Shown piece after piece: positions 21,128 to 29,629 of a stretch of DNA of 64,000 bases. The DNA comes from Parvularcula sp038749595. Its GTDB lineage: Bacteria; Pseudomonadota; Alphaproteobacteria; Caulobacterales; Parvularculaceae. Every line of letters starts with the position of its first letter. Position 1 is the stretch's first letter. The notes beneath the pieces were generated by a model that ran no database searches, was not told the origin of the DNA, and was given only the letters and a program-made list of their open reading frames with translations. The stretch spans positions 62,001-126,000 of the forward strand of contig JBCDHW010000005.1 in NCBI GenBank assembly GCA_038749595.1, given 5' to 3'. Position numbers and translations under genes: made by a program.

Positions 21128-21418
21128 GTGATACAGTCAACTCTCAGGCACGAGTTTCCGGAGCTGTTCCGCTTTGTCGACGACGAAAAGGTGGCGGTTC
21201 ACTACACTCCAAAGTATCGGCAGTTCGCTATTGGTTTGTACACGGTTCCGGCGCTTCAAACGATCAGTTTCTGCCCATTCTCCGGCAGGGAGTTGCCGCG
21301 CTGTTTGCGTGAGGACTTCATGGACCGAATTGAAGGCTTAGACTTGGAGCCGTTTGAGACGAGCACGCATCCACCCGCCTTTCATTCGGAGGAATGGTGG
21401 GTCACCGAAGGGCTTTAA
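21128..21418 (+). CDS. Small protein, DUF6980-like
   Basis: The 96-residue frame starts at GTG 21128, seven bases past folE, and is probably the last gene of the rib transcript. The pattern ISFCPFSGRELPRCLREDFM followed by an HSEEWW end resembles DUF6980 proteins, in which a CPxCG-type knuckle and a C-terminal Trp pair are conserved. Here the second Cys of the knuckle is Ser (CPFSG), so metal binding is doubtful. Function is unknown. Its stop overlaps that of the convergent ybgC. Confidence 0.65.
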   Translation: MIQSTLRHEFPELFRFVDDEKVAVHYTPKYRQFAIGLYTVPALQTISFCPFSGRELPRCLREDFMDRIEGLDLEPFETSTHPPAFHSEEWWVTEGL

Positions 21419-21831
21419 GCCGTCAGCTCGTCCATGCGGTCTTTCATCGCCTTCGGCATACGGCGGGGGCGGCCGTCGAGGGTGATGACGGCGACGGCGA
21501 CCTCGGCATCAGCGAGGAGATCATCACCGCGCAAAATCTTCTGCTCAAAGACCATCTTGGCACCTTTGGCCGAAGCAAGGGTCGTCTCCACGGTGATCAC
21601 ATCATCGAGCTTGGCGGGACGTTTGTAGGCAACGTTGATGCTGGCGACGGCAAAGGTACACGGATCATCTGTCTCCATCAGCGCGCCTAGGTCAGAGAAG
21701 CTTGCACGCAAAGCCTCGGTTCGTCCGCGCTCGAAGTATTTGACGTAGTTTGCGTGGTAGACGATCCCTGTGATGTCGGTGTCTTCAAAGTAGATGCGAA
21801 AATCGGTGCGGTTGGTGCGGAGGGGGTGCAT
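21415..21831 (-). CDS. ybgC: Acyl-CoA thioesterase, YbgC/4-hydroxybenzoyl-CoA type
   Basis: The 138-residue hot-dog-fold enzyme has the signature YFEDTDITGIVYHANYVKYF (catalytic Asp, plus His/Tyr of the HANY segment) and FERGRTEAL. YbgC members hydrolyse short acyl-CoA and are linked to the Tol-Pal system. Here it follows ruvB with a one-base overlap (TGATG), as in many alphaproteobacteria where ruvCAB-ybgC leads into tolQRAB; the tol genes are absent because the next gene is convergent. Confidence 0.9.
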   Translation of the reverse strand: MHPLRTNRTDFRIYFEDTDITGIVYHANYVKYFERGRTEALRASFSDLGALMETDDPCTFAVASINVAYKRPAKLDDVITVETTLASAKGAKMVFEQKILRGDDLLADAEVAVAVITLDGRPRRMPKAMKDRMDELTA

Positions 21832-22844
21832 CAGAAAAGCTCCGGATCGCGTTGGGGCGGGGTGAGGCCAAGGTGCTTCCAGGCGCGCTCAGCCAGGATA
21901 CGCCCACGCGGGGTACGCTGAATAAATCCTTGCTGGAGGAGGTAGGGTTCGATCACGTCCTCGATTGCGTCGCGCCCTTCAGAAAGGCTCGCAGCCAGGG
22001 TTTCCACACCAACTGGACCGCCTCCAAAATTCTGAGCGATAATAGAGAGATAGCGGCGATCGAGACCATCAAGGCCGGCTGCATCCACCTCAAGACGGGC
22101 AAGAGCACGGTCGGCGATTGTGCGGTCGATCGAGCCGTCGCCTTCGACGCTGGCGACGTCGCGAACACGGCGGAGGAGCCGTCCGGTCACGCGCGGTGTG
22201 CCGCGGGAGCGCCGCGCGATTTCCATTGCGCCACCTTCGTCAATCGGTGTACTGAGCTTTGCAGCGCCGCGGGTCACGATGCGGGCAAGGTCATCCGGTT
22301 CATAAAAATTCAGCCGCAGGGGAATGCCAAAACGGTCCAAGAGCGGCTTGGTCAACAGCCCTGAGCGGGTCGTGGCGCCGACCAGCGTGAAGCGCGGAAG
22401 ATCGATCTTCACCGAACGGGCCGAGGGCCCCTCCCCGATGATGAGGTCGAGGTGAAAGTCCTCCATCGCCGGGTACAGAATTTCTTCGACGGCGGGCGTC
22501 AGGCGATGGATTTCGTCAATGAACAGAACATCGCGCGGCTCAAGCCCCGTGAGGAGCGCGGCGAGGTCGCCAGCTTTCGCGATAACCGGTCCAGAGGTCG
22601 CGCGGAACCCAACGCCGAGTTCGTTAGCAACGATCTGCGCGAGGGTCGTCTTGCCAAGGCCGGGCGGGCCGAAGAAAAGGACGTGATCCATCGCCTCGTC
22701 GCGCTTTTTCGCGGCTTCGACGAACACGGAGAGATTGTCCTTGACCGTCGGTTGGCCGACGAAGTCGTCGAGCCTTTTGGGACGGAGGGCGGCGTCATCG
22801 TCCGTCTCAAGACGATCGGCGGTGTGGATACGCTCATCCATCAT
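21831..22844 (-). CDS. ruvB: Holliday junction branch-migration helicase RuvB
   Basis: This 337-residue AAA+ motor drives branch migration with RuvA at Holliday junctions. Walker A is GPPGLGKTT (59-67), Walker B LFIDEIHRL, sensor 1 GATTRSGLL, and the arginine-finger region is around DRFGIPLRLNFY. A winged-helix DNA-binding domain follows (SEGRDAIEDVIEPYLLQQGF). The start overlaps the ruvA stop by four bases. All catalytic motifs are intact. Confidence 0.97.
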   Translation of the reverse strand: MMDERIHTADRLETDDDAALRPKRLDDFVGQPTVKDNLSVFVEAAKKRDEAMDHVLFFGPPGLGKTTLAQIVANELGVGFRATSGPVIAKAGDLAALLTGLEPRDVLFIDEIHRLTPAVEEILYPAMEDFHLDLIIGEGPSARSVKIDLPRFTLVGATTRSGLLTKPLLDRFGIPLRLNFYEPDDLARIVTRGAAKLSTPIDEGGAMEIARRSRGTPRVTGRLLRRVRDVASVEGDGSIDRTIADRALARLEVDAAGLDGLDRRYLSIIAQNFGGGPVGVETLAASLSEGRDAIEDVIEPYLLQQGFIQRTPRGRILAERAWKHLGLTPPQRDPELF

Positions 22845-23458
22845 TTGGGCGCCAGGAGTTTAAGGGCGGCTGGGATGAGCGCTTCGACGGGCTCATCACC
22901 CTGGCGCGCGTCGGCAACGGCGGCGCGTGCAGAGGCCTCATCATAGCCGAGGTTGACCAAGGCTGAAACGGCTTCGAACGCAGCGCCCCCGCCTGTTTCA
23001 GGGGACACTTCCGCGGTGGGGGCATCAGTGACGGCCAGTGGGGCGCGACCAGCGAAGACGCCTGCGGTCTTATCCTTCAGTTCCGTGACAATCCGTGTAG
23101 CGAGTTTTGGCCCGACCCCTTGCGCCCGCGCCACCGCTTGCTTGTCGCCGACTGAAATCGCATCAAGCAGCGCGCCGGGGCGGAGCACTTGCAGGATGGC
23201 CAAGGCCGCCTTGCTGCCCACCCCCTGCACCGATTGCAGCATCTTGAAGCAGCGCCGCTCGTCTTCCGTCTCAAACGCGACGAGTTTGATGAAGGTCTCC
23301 GCCACCAAGGTCTCGATGGCGACGGCAACGTCGGAACCGACATGCATTTTTTGGAGGAGGCGCGGTGCGGCGCCCACCTCATAGCCGACACCGCCGACGA
23401 CGATGATAGCCGTCTCTGCACTGACACTCAGCACACGGCCTTCCAGATAGCCGATCAC
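22841..23458 (-). CDS. ruvA: Holliday junction DNA-binding protein RuvA
   Basis: The 205-residue protein forms the tetramer that holds the four-way junction and recruits RuvB. Domain I is the N-terminal OB fold (MIGYLEGRVLSVSAETAIIV), domain II has two helix-hairpin-helix motifs (LQSVQGVGSKAALAIL and AQGVGPKLATRIVTELKD), and the flexible linker leads to domain III (LVNLGYDEASARAAV) that contacts RuvB. It overlaps ruvC and ruvB by four bases each, a tight translationally coupled operon. Confidence 0.97.
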   Translation of the reverse strand: MIGYLEGRVLSVSAETAIIVVGGVGYEVGAAPRLLQKMHVGSDVAVAIETLVAETFIKLVAFETEDERRCFKMLQSVQGVGSKAALAILQVLRPGALLDAISVGDKQAVARAQGVGPKLATRIVTELKDKTAGVFAGRAPLAVTDAPTAEVSPETGGGAAFEAVSALVNLGYDEASARAAVADARQGDEPVEALIPAALKLLAPK

Positions 23459-23958
23459 GACACCGCCCTCACGGACGGTGCGGAGCGGTGGAACGCGTGG
23501 CAGAGGGCGATGGCGAGCGCGTCGGCAGCATCGGTCGTCTCTGCTCTGCTCCCAGGGAGGAGGCGCGCGACCATGGCGCCGACTTGAGTTTTATCGGCGT
23601 GACCTGCTCCGACCACAGACTTTTTGATTTGGTTCGCAGCATACTCCGAAACCGGCACACCGGCCCGCGCTGGAGCGAGAAGGCACACGCCGCGGGCTTG
23701 GCCGAGCTTCAGCGCTGAGCGCGGATTGGCGTTGACGAAGGTCTCTTCGACGGAGGCTTCGTCGGGCCGGTACTCCGCAACAAGGCGGTCGAGCGCATCG
23801 GAGAGCGCGCAGAGCCTCTCGGCTATCGTCTCACTCGGCGCAGGCGTGAGGGTGCCAGAGGCGACAAAACTCACGCGCTGACCAGCGCAGGCGATCACCC
23901 CCCAGCCGGTGCGGCGGAGACCCGGATCAATGCCCAAAATGCGGACGGCTTCAGCCAT
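23455..23958 (-). CDS. ruvC: Crossover junction endodeoxyribonuclease RuvC
   Basis: This 167-residue resolvase cuts Holliday junctions symmetrically. The acidic active-site residues are seen in ILGIDPGLRRTGWGVI (first Asp), the VEETFVNANPRSALKLGQAR block (Glu) and the C-terminal ETTDAADALAIALCH (Asp pair). It heads the ruvC-ruvA-ruvB-ybgC operon. About 60 bases separate it from thiE on the same strand, and no promoter was recognised in that gap. I saw no SOS box, but the check was only visual. Confidence 0.96.
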   Translation of the reverse strand: MAEAVRILGIDPGLRRTGWGVIACAGQRVSFVASGTLTPAPSETIAERLCALSDALDRLVAEYRPDEASVEETFVNANPRSALKLGQARGVCLLAPARAGVPVSEYAANQIKKSVVGAGHADKTQVGAMVARLLPGSRAETTDAADALAIALCHAFHRSAPSVRAVS

Positions 23959-24019
23959 GGACTGCCTTTGTTCTCACCCCTCGTCATCGGCGACGTCGCG
24001 GCGGAGCGCAAGGGCTCAT

Positions 24020-24661
24020 TCAGCCTGAGAGCGCTGATGCGAAGGCCTTCACCCCGGCGACAGGGCCGTCCGTGTGCTGCCAGATGGCGCTGGAGACGGC
24101 CAGGTAGTCGGCCCCCGCTGCGAGGATCGCAGGCGCGGTCTCGGCAGTGATCCCGCCGATGGCGACGGCCGGGACTGTGGCCATCTCGGACCACCGGGTG
24201 AGGATTTCCGGCTCCGCGTGGTGCAGGACCTCTTTGGTTGGCGTATCGAAGAACGCGCCGAACGCGACGTAGTCGGCGCCCGCCTCCCCTGCCTCCATGG
24301 CGAGGTGGATGCTGGCGTGGCAGGTGACGCCGATATCCTTGTCCGCGCCGAGGAGCGTGCGGGCCTCAGCCACGGTGCCGTCGGCCTGGCCGAGGTGAAC
24401 ACCGTCCGCGCCAGCTTTTGCCGCGAGGTCAGCGCGGTCGTTGATGAGAAAGCCCGCTTCCGCCTCAGCGCAGACGGGCAGCAGCGCTTCGGCCGCGCGC
24501 AAAACCTCCGCATCGGGAACATCTTTGAGGCGGAGCTGGACGCACGCGACGCCAGCAGCCGTGCCGCGCGCCGCGCTGCACACGGCCCGGAGGCTGTCTG
24601 CAAAAGCGCTAAGGTCGTCGATCTTGGGCGGGGTGATCAGGTAGAGAGTCTGTTCCGTCAT
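24020..24661 (-). CDS. thiE: Thiamine phosphate synthase ThiE
   Basis: A 213-residue TIM barrel that joins hydroxymethylpyrimidine diphosphate and thiazole phosphate. Recognisable segments are LYLITPP, VQLRLKD (usually VQLR.K), FLINDRADLAAKAGADGVHL, DIGVTCHAS, GADYVAFGAFFDTPTKE and PAVAIGGITAETAPAIL, matching substrate and phosphate loops. No other thi gene and no TPP riboswitch are adjacent. Its start overlaps the coq4-like gene stop by four bases, so the two are co-translated. Confidence 0.93.
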   Translation of the reverse strand: MTEQTLYLITPPKIDDLSAFADSLRAVCSAARGTAAGVACVQLRLKDVPDAEVLRAAEALLPVCAEAEAGFLINDRADLAAKAGADGVHLGQADGTVAEARTLLGADKDIGVTCHASIHLAMEAGEAGADYVAFGAFFDTPTKEVLHHAEPEILTRWSEMATVPAVAIGGITAETAPAILAAGADYLAVSSAIWQHTDGPVAGVKAFASALSG

Positions 24662-25419
24662 GCGGCCTGCGGCTGGGCCAGGGCGAGGAGTCGCTCCTGG
24701 GGTAGCGCCGCGTAAACCGGATCTGGGACGATGTTTAACTCTTCCCGCACCTCACGCAGGGGGCGATCGAGGAGGCGGATGAAATCGACTTGCAGGAGAT
24801 CAGCAGACGCGAGCCCCATTTTCTTGCCGTTGGCCATCACCTTGAACACCGGCACGTCCAGCGCCTCGGCCTTGATCCTTAGGCTCGCCAAAGCCGCAAG
24901 GTACTTGATCCCGCGGTTGAGGGTGATCCGGCATGTGAAGTTCAGCAACGCTGCTTCACCGAGGCTGTCGCGGTTATACCCGGTGAGGATGTGGAGCATG
25001 TCGTGGGTGATGTTGAGGTACCAGATAAAGGCCGCGTACTCGGGATAGAGCTCGCGAAATTCATTGGTGAGCAAGCCGTCTTCGCGATAGGCCTCGGCGA
25101 CGCCATCGGTGCTCAAACCCTCGCGGTCCATGAAATCCACATAGGTCCGGCCGAGCGTGCCGATCGGCAGTTTCCGCAGACGTTCGCGATCGTCAAACGC
25201 TTTGAGGAGAGCTTGCGGGTCATCCTCCACCAGCAGCTTCGCGTTCGGTCCATTGTACCAGCGCCAGAACGTCCGCTGCAGGGTTTTGCCGTTCAGATTG
25301 ACGGAGAAATCAAAGACCTTGGCCGTGTCTTCCTTGTTCCGCATCAACCCGAAAAAGGCGATGAGAGCCTTGTCGGGACGGATGGGCGGAGCGGGCGGAA
25401 GCGCAGGCGACGGGTTCAT
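24658..25419 (-). CDS. Coq4 family protein (ubiquinone biosynthesis)
   Basis: ATG 25417-25419 is preceded by GGAGGAG, so I drop the 21 residues upstream. The 253-residue protein contains the zinc-ligand motif HDMLHILTGYNRDSLGE characteristic of Coq4, within a helical body. Coq4 organises ubiquinone-synthesis enzymes in mitochondria and has been linked to C1 decarboxylation/hydroxylation of the ring; alphaproteobacterial homologues are presumed to act in the same pathway. It is followed directly by thiE, a pairing without an obvious functional link. Confidence 0.85.
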   Translation of the reverse strand: MNPSPALPPAPPIRPDKALIAFFGLMRNKEDTAKVFDFSVNLNGKTLQRTFWRWYNGPNAKLLVEDDPQALLKAFDDRERLRKLPIGTLGRTYVDFMDREGLSTDGVAEAYREDGLLTNEFRELYPEYAAFIWYLNITHDMLHILTGYNRDSLGEAALLNFTCRITLNRGIKYLAALASLRIKAEALDVPVFKVMANGKKMGLASADLLQVDFIRLLDRPLREVREELNIVPDPVYAALPQERLLALAQPQAA

Positions 25420-25507
25420 GACATTTCTCCTCCACCACAAAATGGCGAATGATCCGTTTTCGGTCCAGCCTATCACCGACAATGACAGTTATCGCTTATG
25501 TCGATGA

Positions 25508-26302
25508 CTAACGAAGCCGCCTCGGTGCCCCGCCCGGTCGCTGCGGCGGTGTTGCCGCTTTTGTAGGGTGCTTTTTCTGAGACGCCGGATGCTCGGGCCG
25601 CTGCGGCGGTGGGCGGCGTTTCTTCGGCGCAGGCCGCTCGGCCGGCCTCGGTGCATCGCGGTGCCCGACATGCGGTCGCTCACCCGGCGCCCTCGCCTGC
25701 TTTTGGGGCTGAGAACGGGTGTCGTGCGCAGTGCGAGGCTGGCGGCTCTGGGCGCTTTGGTCGTCGTGGTGTTCTGGCGTCTGCATTTGGATTGACGCCT
25801 CGGTGATCGCGGCCCGGAAGGTTACGGGATCAGCGATCGGCGGGGAGAAGATCGGGCTTCCGCCGGAGCCATTGATTTGCAGCCGTCCGTAGCGGAAGAC
25901 GCGCGAGACAAACGATTGCCGCAAAAGCACATTCTCGATCGCAACGAGCGGCAACTCGGCAGTGGCGCGTCCAAAAAACCCGCGCTTTACCACGAGGCGG
26001 TGGTCCGTCAGGCCGAACTCAGTCGTGGTGATGTAGGTCTCGATCATCAAGAACCAGGCGATCCCGGCAACGCTCGCGGTGATCCCGAGACCTGCCCAGA
26101 GATTGGTCAGCTGGCCTGTCGCCAAGAGCCCGAGGAGCGCCAAGATCGGACCCGCGCCAAGGACGACCAGGATGGTCCACGACGCGGCCCGCAAAATCCA
26201 CGGGAAACAGGCGATCGCGATGAGGCGCTCGTGCTCCGGTAGGCTTTTGACGACATAGGGCTCAAATAACTTCAGCCTGCTTGCTCCATTTCCCGGGACC
26301 AT
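25508..26302 (-). CDS. Membrane PH-like domain protein with basic Pro-rich tail
   Basis: Of 264 residues, about 30-95 hold two membrane helices (ILRAASWTILVVLGAGPILA and the following GLGITASVAGIAWFLMIE). Residues 95-165 form a bacterial PH-like (YdbS/bPH2) domain with TTTEFGLTDHRLVVKRGFFG and VAIENVLLRQSF. The last ~95 residues are a low-complexity, very basic, Pro/Gln/His-rich tail (PAPKKRRPPPQRPEHPASQ), predicted to be disordered and perhaps nucleic-acid or lipid contacting. Its ATG lies inside the 3' end of the aldolase gene (31-base overlap). The tail is unusual for the family. Confidence 0.75.
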   Translation of the reverse strand: MVPGNGASRLKLFEPYVVKSLPEHERLIAIACFPWILRAASWTILVVLGAGPILALLGLLATGQLTNLWAGLGITASVAGIAWFLMIETYITTTEFGLTDHRLVVKRGFFGRATAELPLVAIENVLLRQSFVSRVFRYGRLQINGSGGSPIFSPPIADPVTFRAAITEASIQMQTPEHHDDQSAQSRQPRTAHDTRSQPQKQARAPGERPHVGHRDAPRPAERPAPKKRRPPPQRPEHPASQKKHPTKAATPPQRPGGAPRRLR

Positions 26303-27321
26303 GTTCCCATCTGGGCATGGCCGTTCATTTTGGCGCGGTGATCAAATGCAGCTTGCCCCGCTGAGACATTATCGCGTTTTCCGCCCCAGGCATCAAGCGC
26401 CGAGGCCTGCAGCGCCCGGCCGTACGAATAGCTAAGTGCCCACGGCATCTGATCGGCATAGTCGCGGTTCATCGTGTTGAGGTTTTCGGTGGCCTCGACT
26501 TCGGACTGTCCGCCCGAAAGGAAGACGATGCCCGGCACGGCCGTCGGCACTGCGTTGCGGAAGCACGCAACAGTTTTCTCAGCGATTTCGTCCGTACCCG
26601 CCTGTTTGTCCGACTTCTTGCCAGCGATCACCATATTGGGCTTGAGGATCGTTCCCTCAAGCGCGACACCGGCGTCGTAAAGCTCTTCATACAGAATGCG
26701 CAGGCCCTGCTCGGTGACCTCGAAGCAACGGTCGATATCGTGGTCGCCGTCCATGAGAACTTCGGGCTCGACGATCGGGACGATGCGTTGCTCCTGACAC
26801 AGAGCAGCGTAGCGCGCGAGGGCGTGCATGTTGGCTTTCAGGCAGCCATAGCTTGGCATCGCGATGGACCCGCCGCGGGCGATGTCGATCACTGCGCGCC
26901 ACTTGGCAAACCGCGCACCGAGCTGGTGGTACTCCGCCAAACGCTCACGCAGACCATCAAGGCCCTCGGTGACTTTCTCGCCCGGATAACCAGCCAGGTC
27001 CTTGGCGCCCATGTCCACTTTGATGCCAGGGATGGATCCCGCATCCTCGATCAACTTAACCAACGGCGTGCCATCTTCCGCTTTCTGACGGATGGTCTCG
27101 TCAAACAGGATGACGCCGGAAATGTGGTTTTCCATCGCGTTCTTGGTACGGAACAAAAGCTCACGATAGTCGCGGCGGCTTTCTTCGGTCGACTCAAGGC
27201 CGATGACGTCGAAACGCTTTTTAATCGTGCTCGTGGACTCGTCCGCGGCGAGCAATCCCTTCGCAGGCGCGACCATCCGAACGGCAATGTCGTTCAGTTC
27301 TTCGAGAAGTTCAGTGTTCAT
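26272..27321 (-). CDS. Fructose-bisphosphate aldolase, class I
   Basis: The 349-residue Schiff-base aldolase of glycolysis/gluconeogenesis resembles the eukaryote-type class I enzyme rather than the zinc-dependent class II. Landmarks are GLLAADESTSTIKKRF near the N terminus, AKWRAVIDI, PIVEPEVLMDG and GTILKPNMVIAGKK, whose Lys forms the imine. The last position is Gly and not the C-terminal Tyr of animal aldolases. It is the final enzyme gene of tkt-gap-pgk-fba, two bases after pgk. Confidence 0.95.
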   Translation of the reverse strand: MNTELLEELNDIAVRMVAPAKGLLAADESTSTIKKRFDVIGLESTEESRRDYRELLFRTKNAMENHISGVILFDETIRQKAEDGTPLVKLIEDAGSIPGIKVDMGAKDLAGYPGEKVTEGLDGLRERLAEYHQLGARFAKWRAVIDIARGGSIAMPSYGCLKANMHALARYAALCQEQRIVPIVEPEVLMDGDHDIDRCFEVTEQGLRILYEELYDAGVALEGTILKPNMVIAGKKSDKQAGTDEIAEKTVACFRNAVPTAVPGIVFLSGGQSEVEATENLNTMNRDYADQMPWALSYSYGRALQASALDAWGGKRDNVSAGQAAFDHRAKMNGHAQMGTWSREMEQAG

Positions 27322-27323
27322 GG

Positions 27324-28541
27324 TTATTCATCCCCTGAGGCGTTGTTCTTTTCGAGGGCGGCAATTCCGGGGAGGGTTTTTCCCTCCATCCATTCCAAGA
27401 ATGCACCGCCGGCGGTTGAGACGTAAGTGAAATCATCAGTGACCTGCGCGACCGCGAGGGCAGCGACCGTGTCGCCTCCACCGGCGACCGATATCAGGGC
27501 CTCTTTATTCGACAGCTTGGCAGCGAACCGAGCCAGTTCGACCGTGGCAACATGGAACGGTTCGGTCTCAAACGCGCCGAGAGGTCCGTTCCAAATCAAC
27601 GTCTTACACTGCTCAAGCGCCTCGGCGTAGGCGTTGACGCTTTCCGGCCCTAGGTCGAGGACCATCTCGTCTTCCGCCACGCCGTCCGCCGTGCGGGCCT
27701 GGCTCTCGGCGCCCGCTTTGAACTCCTTAGCGCAGACCACGTCTTTGGGCAGCAGGATCTCACAGCCGCATTCCGCCGCCTTGGCCATGATCTCCTTCGC
27801 CGTGGGCACCAGGTCAGGCTCGGCCAGGGACTTGCCGATGGCCATGTCCATGGCGAGGAGGAACGTATTCGCCATGCCGCCGCCGACGACGAGCTTGTCC
27901 GCCTTCGTGACAAGGGCGTTGAGCACGTCGATCTTGGTCGAGACCTTCGCCCCACCGACGACCGCCATCATCGGGCGCTCCGGATTGCCGAGCGCCGCGG
28001 CGAGGTAGTCAAGCTCTTTGCCCAGCGCGAGACCTGCCGCAGACGGAAGAAGCCGCGCGATCCCTTCGGTCGAGGCATGGGCTCGGTGAGCGGCAGAGAA
28101 TGCGTCGTTGACGTAGACGTCGCCGAGCTTAGCGAGCTCCGCCGCGAAATCCGCGTCGTTTTTTTCTTCACCCGGATGAAAACGCGTATTCTCAAGCACG
28201 AGGACGTCGCCATCCTTCAGCTCACTGACAGCCTGAGCCGCTTTCTCGCCGATGGTCGCATCAACGAAGCCCACCGGGGCAGCCAGCACGTTGGCGAAGG
28301 CCTGGCACACTTGCTTAAGACTCATGTCAGGCTTCATCTCGCCCTTCGGCCGACCGAAGTGCGAGAGGAGGATGACCTTCGCCCCCTTATCCGTCAGTGT
28401 CTGAACCGTCGGCACGGCGCGTTCCAGCCGCGTCGTCTCGGACACCTGACCGTCCGCCATCGGAACATTAAAGTCGACCCGAACAAGCGCCCGCTTGCCC
28501 TTGAGGTCACCGAGATCATCGATTGTTTTGTAGGTTGCCAT
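27324..28541 (-). CDS. pgk: Phosphoglycerate kinase
   Basis: This glycolytic enzyme interconverts 1,3-bisphosphoglycerate and 3-phosphoglycerate with ATP. The N-terminal domain shows RVDFNVPMADG and SHFGRPKGE; the hinge and C-terminal domain show VVGGAKVSTKIDVL, WNGPLGAFE and VAGGGDTVAAL. I start at ATG 28539-28541 (MATYKTIDDLGDLKGKRALV); two further codons upstream are open. It lies between gap and fba in one operon, 79 bases after gap. Confidence 0.96.
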   Translation of the reverse strand: MATYKTIDDLGDLKGKRALVRVDFNVPMADGQVSETTRLERAVPTVQTLTDKGAKVILLSHFGRPKGEMKPDMSLKQVCQAFANVLAAPVGFVDATIGEKAAQAVSELKDGDVLVLENTRFHPGEEKNDADFAAELAKLGDVYVNDAFSAAHRAHASTEGIARLLPSAAGLALGKELDYLAAALGNPERPMMAVVGGAKVSTKIDVLNALVTKADKLVVGGGMANTFLLAMDMAIGKSLAEPDLVPTAKEIMAKAAECGCEILLPKDVVCAKEFKAGAESQARTADGVAEDEMVLDLGPESVNAYAEALEQCKTLIWNGPLGAFETEPFHVATVELARFAAKLSNKEALISVAGGGDTVAALAVAQVTDDFTYVSTAGGAFLEWMEGKTLPGIAALEKNNASGDE

Positions 28542-28620
28542 ACTCAATGCGCCGCCCGTGCCGCGGCTCCTAAACGTTGCGGCGCGGCTGAGCAGCCGCT
28601 CCGCCGCGCGTTTTAGTTGT

Positions 28621-29628
28621 TTAGAGGAACTTCGCCATCGCGAGGGCGGTGTCGGACATGCGGGTAGAGAAGCCCCACTCGTTGTCGTACCAGCTCAGCA
28701 CACGGACGAGGCCACCATCGACGATTTGCGTCTGGCCCGCCGCAAAACTTGACGAATGCGGATCGTGCATAAAGTCGCCGGACACGAGTTTTTCTTCCGT
28801 GTAGCCGAGGACGCCTTTCATTGCGCCTTCTGATGCCGCTTTCATCGCCGCGTTGATCTCTTCCACCGACGTTCCTTTGGTCGGGACGAAGTTGAGATCG
28901 ACCACCGAAACGTTCGGCGTCGGTACACGGATTGATGAGCCGTCGAGCTTGCCCTTCAGCTCGGGGATCACGAGGCCCAGGGCCTTTGCGGCGCCCGTCG
29001 ATGTGGGGATCATGTTTTGTGCGGCAGCGCGAGCCCGGTAAAGATCCTTGTGCATCGTATCCAGCGTTGGCTGGTCCCCGGTGTAGCTGTGGATCGTCGT
29101 CATGTATCCGCGCTCAATTCCGCACACGTCCATCAGCACTTTCGCAACAGGCGCGAGACAATTGGTCGTGCACGAACCATTAGAAACGATGAGATCGTCG
29201 CCGGTCAGCGTATCGTGGTTGACGCCGTAGACGATGGTCCGGACGTCAGCTGAGGACGGCGCGGAAACAAGCACGCGCTTGGCACCTGCATCGAGGTGGG
29301 CTTGCGCTTTTTCGGGCGCGGTGAAGATGCCCGTGCACTCGAAAACGATGTCGACGCCTTTATCGCCCCATGCGAGGTCTGCGGGATTGCGCTCTGCTGA
29401 AACTTTGATCGTTTTACCGTCGATCGTGATCTGATCATCAGCTGCCTGAACATCGCTGGGGAACCGGCCGTGCAGCGTGTCATAACGGAGCAGGTGAGCG
29501 TTCGTTTCCACAGGACCGAGATCGTTGATCGCCACGACCTCGATGTCGTCACGACCATGCTCAATCATCGAACGAAGAGCCAGCCGACCGATCCGGCCGA
29601 ACCCGTTAATACCAACTTTGAGCGTCAT
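28621..29628 (-). CDS. gap: Glyceraldehyde-3-phosphate dehydrogenase, type I
   Basis: The 335-residue NAD-dependent enzyme has the Rossmann start VGINGFGRIGRLALRS and the catalytic Cys153 in SNGSCTTNCLAP, plus SYTGDQPTLD and WYDNEWGFS. The residue after the second strand is Asn (VVAINDLG), compatible with NAD preference. It is one base from the tkt stop, and the operon order tkt-gap-pgk-fba joins the pentose and triose parts of carbon metabolism. Confidence 0.97.
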   Translation of the reverse strand: MTLKVGINGFGRIGRLALRSMIEHGRDDIEVVAINDLGPVETNAHLLRYDTLHGRFPSDVQAADDQITIDGKTIKVSAERNPADLAWGDKGVDIVFECTGIFTAPEKAQAHLDAGAKRVLVSAPSSADVRTIVYGVNHDTLTGDDLIVSNGSCTTNCLAPVAKVLMDVCGIERGYMTTIHSYTGDQPTLDTMHKDLYRARAAAQNMIPTSTGAAKALGLVIPELKGKLDGSSIRVPTPNVSVVDLNFVPTKGTSVEEINAAMKAASEGAMKGVLGYTEEKLVSGDFMHDPHSSSFAAGQTQIVDGGLVRVLSWYDNEWGFSTRMSDTALAMAKFL

Positions 29629-29629
29629 C

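Noticed and set aside
21128..21418. QueF (7-cyano-7-deazaguanine reductase) next to folE
   Set aside because: It lacks the QueF motifs and is too short; it resembles DUF6980.
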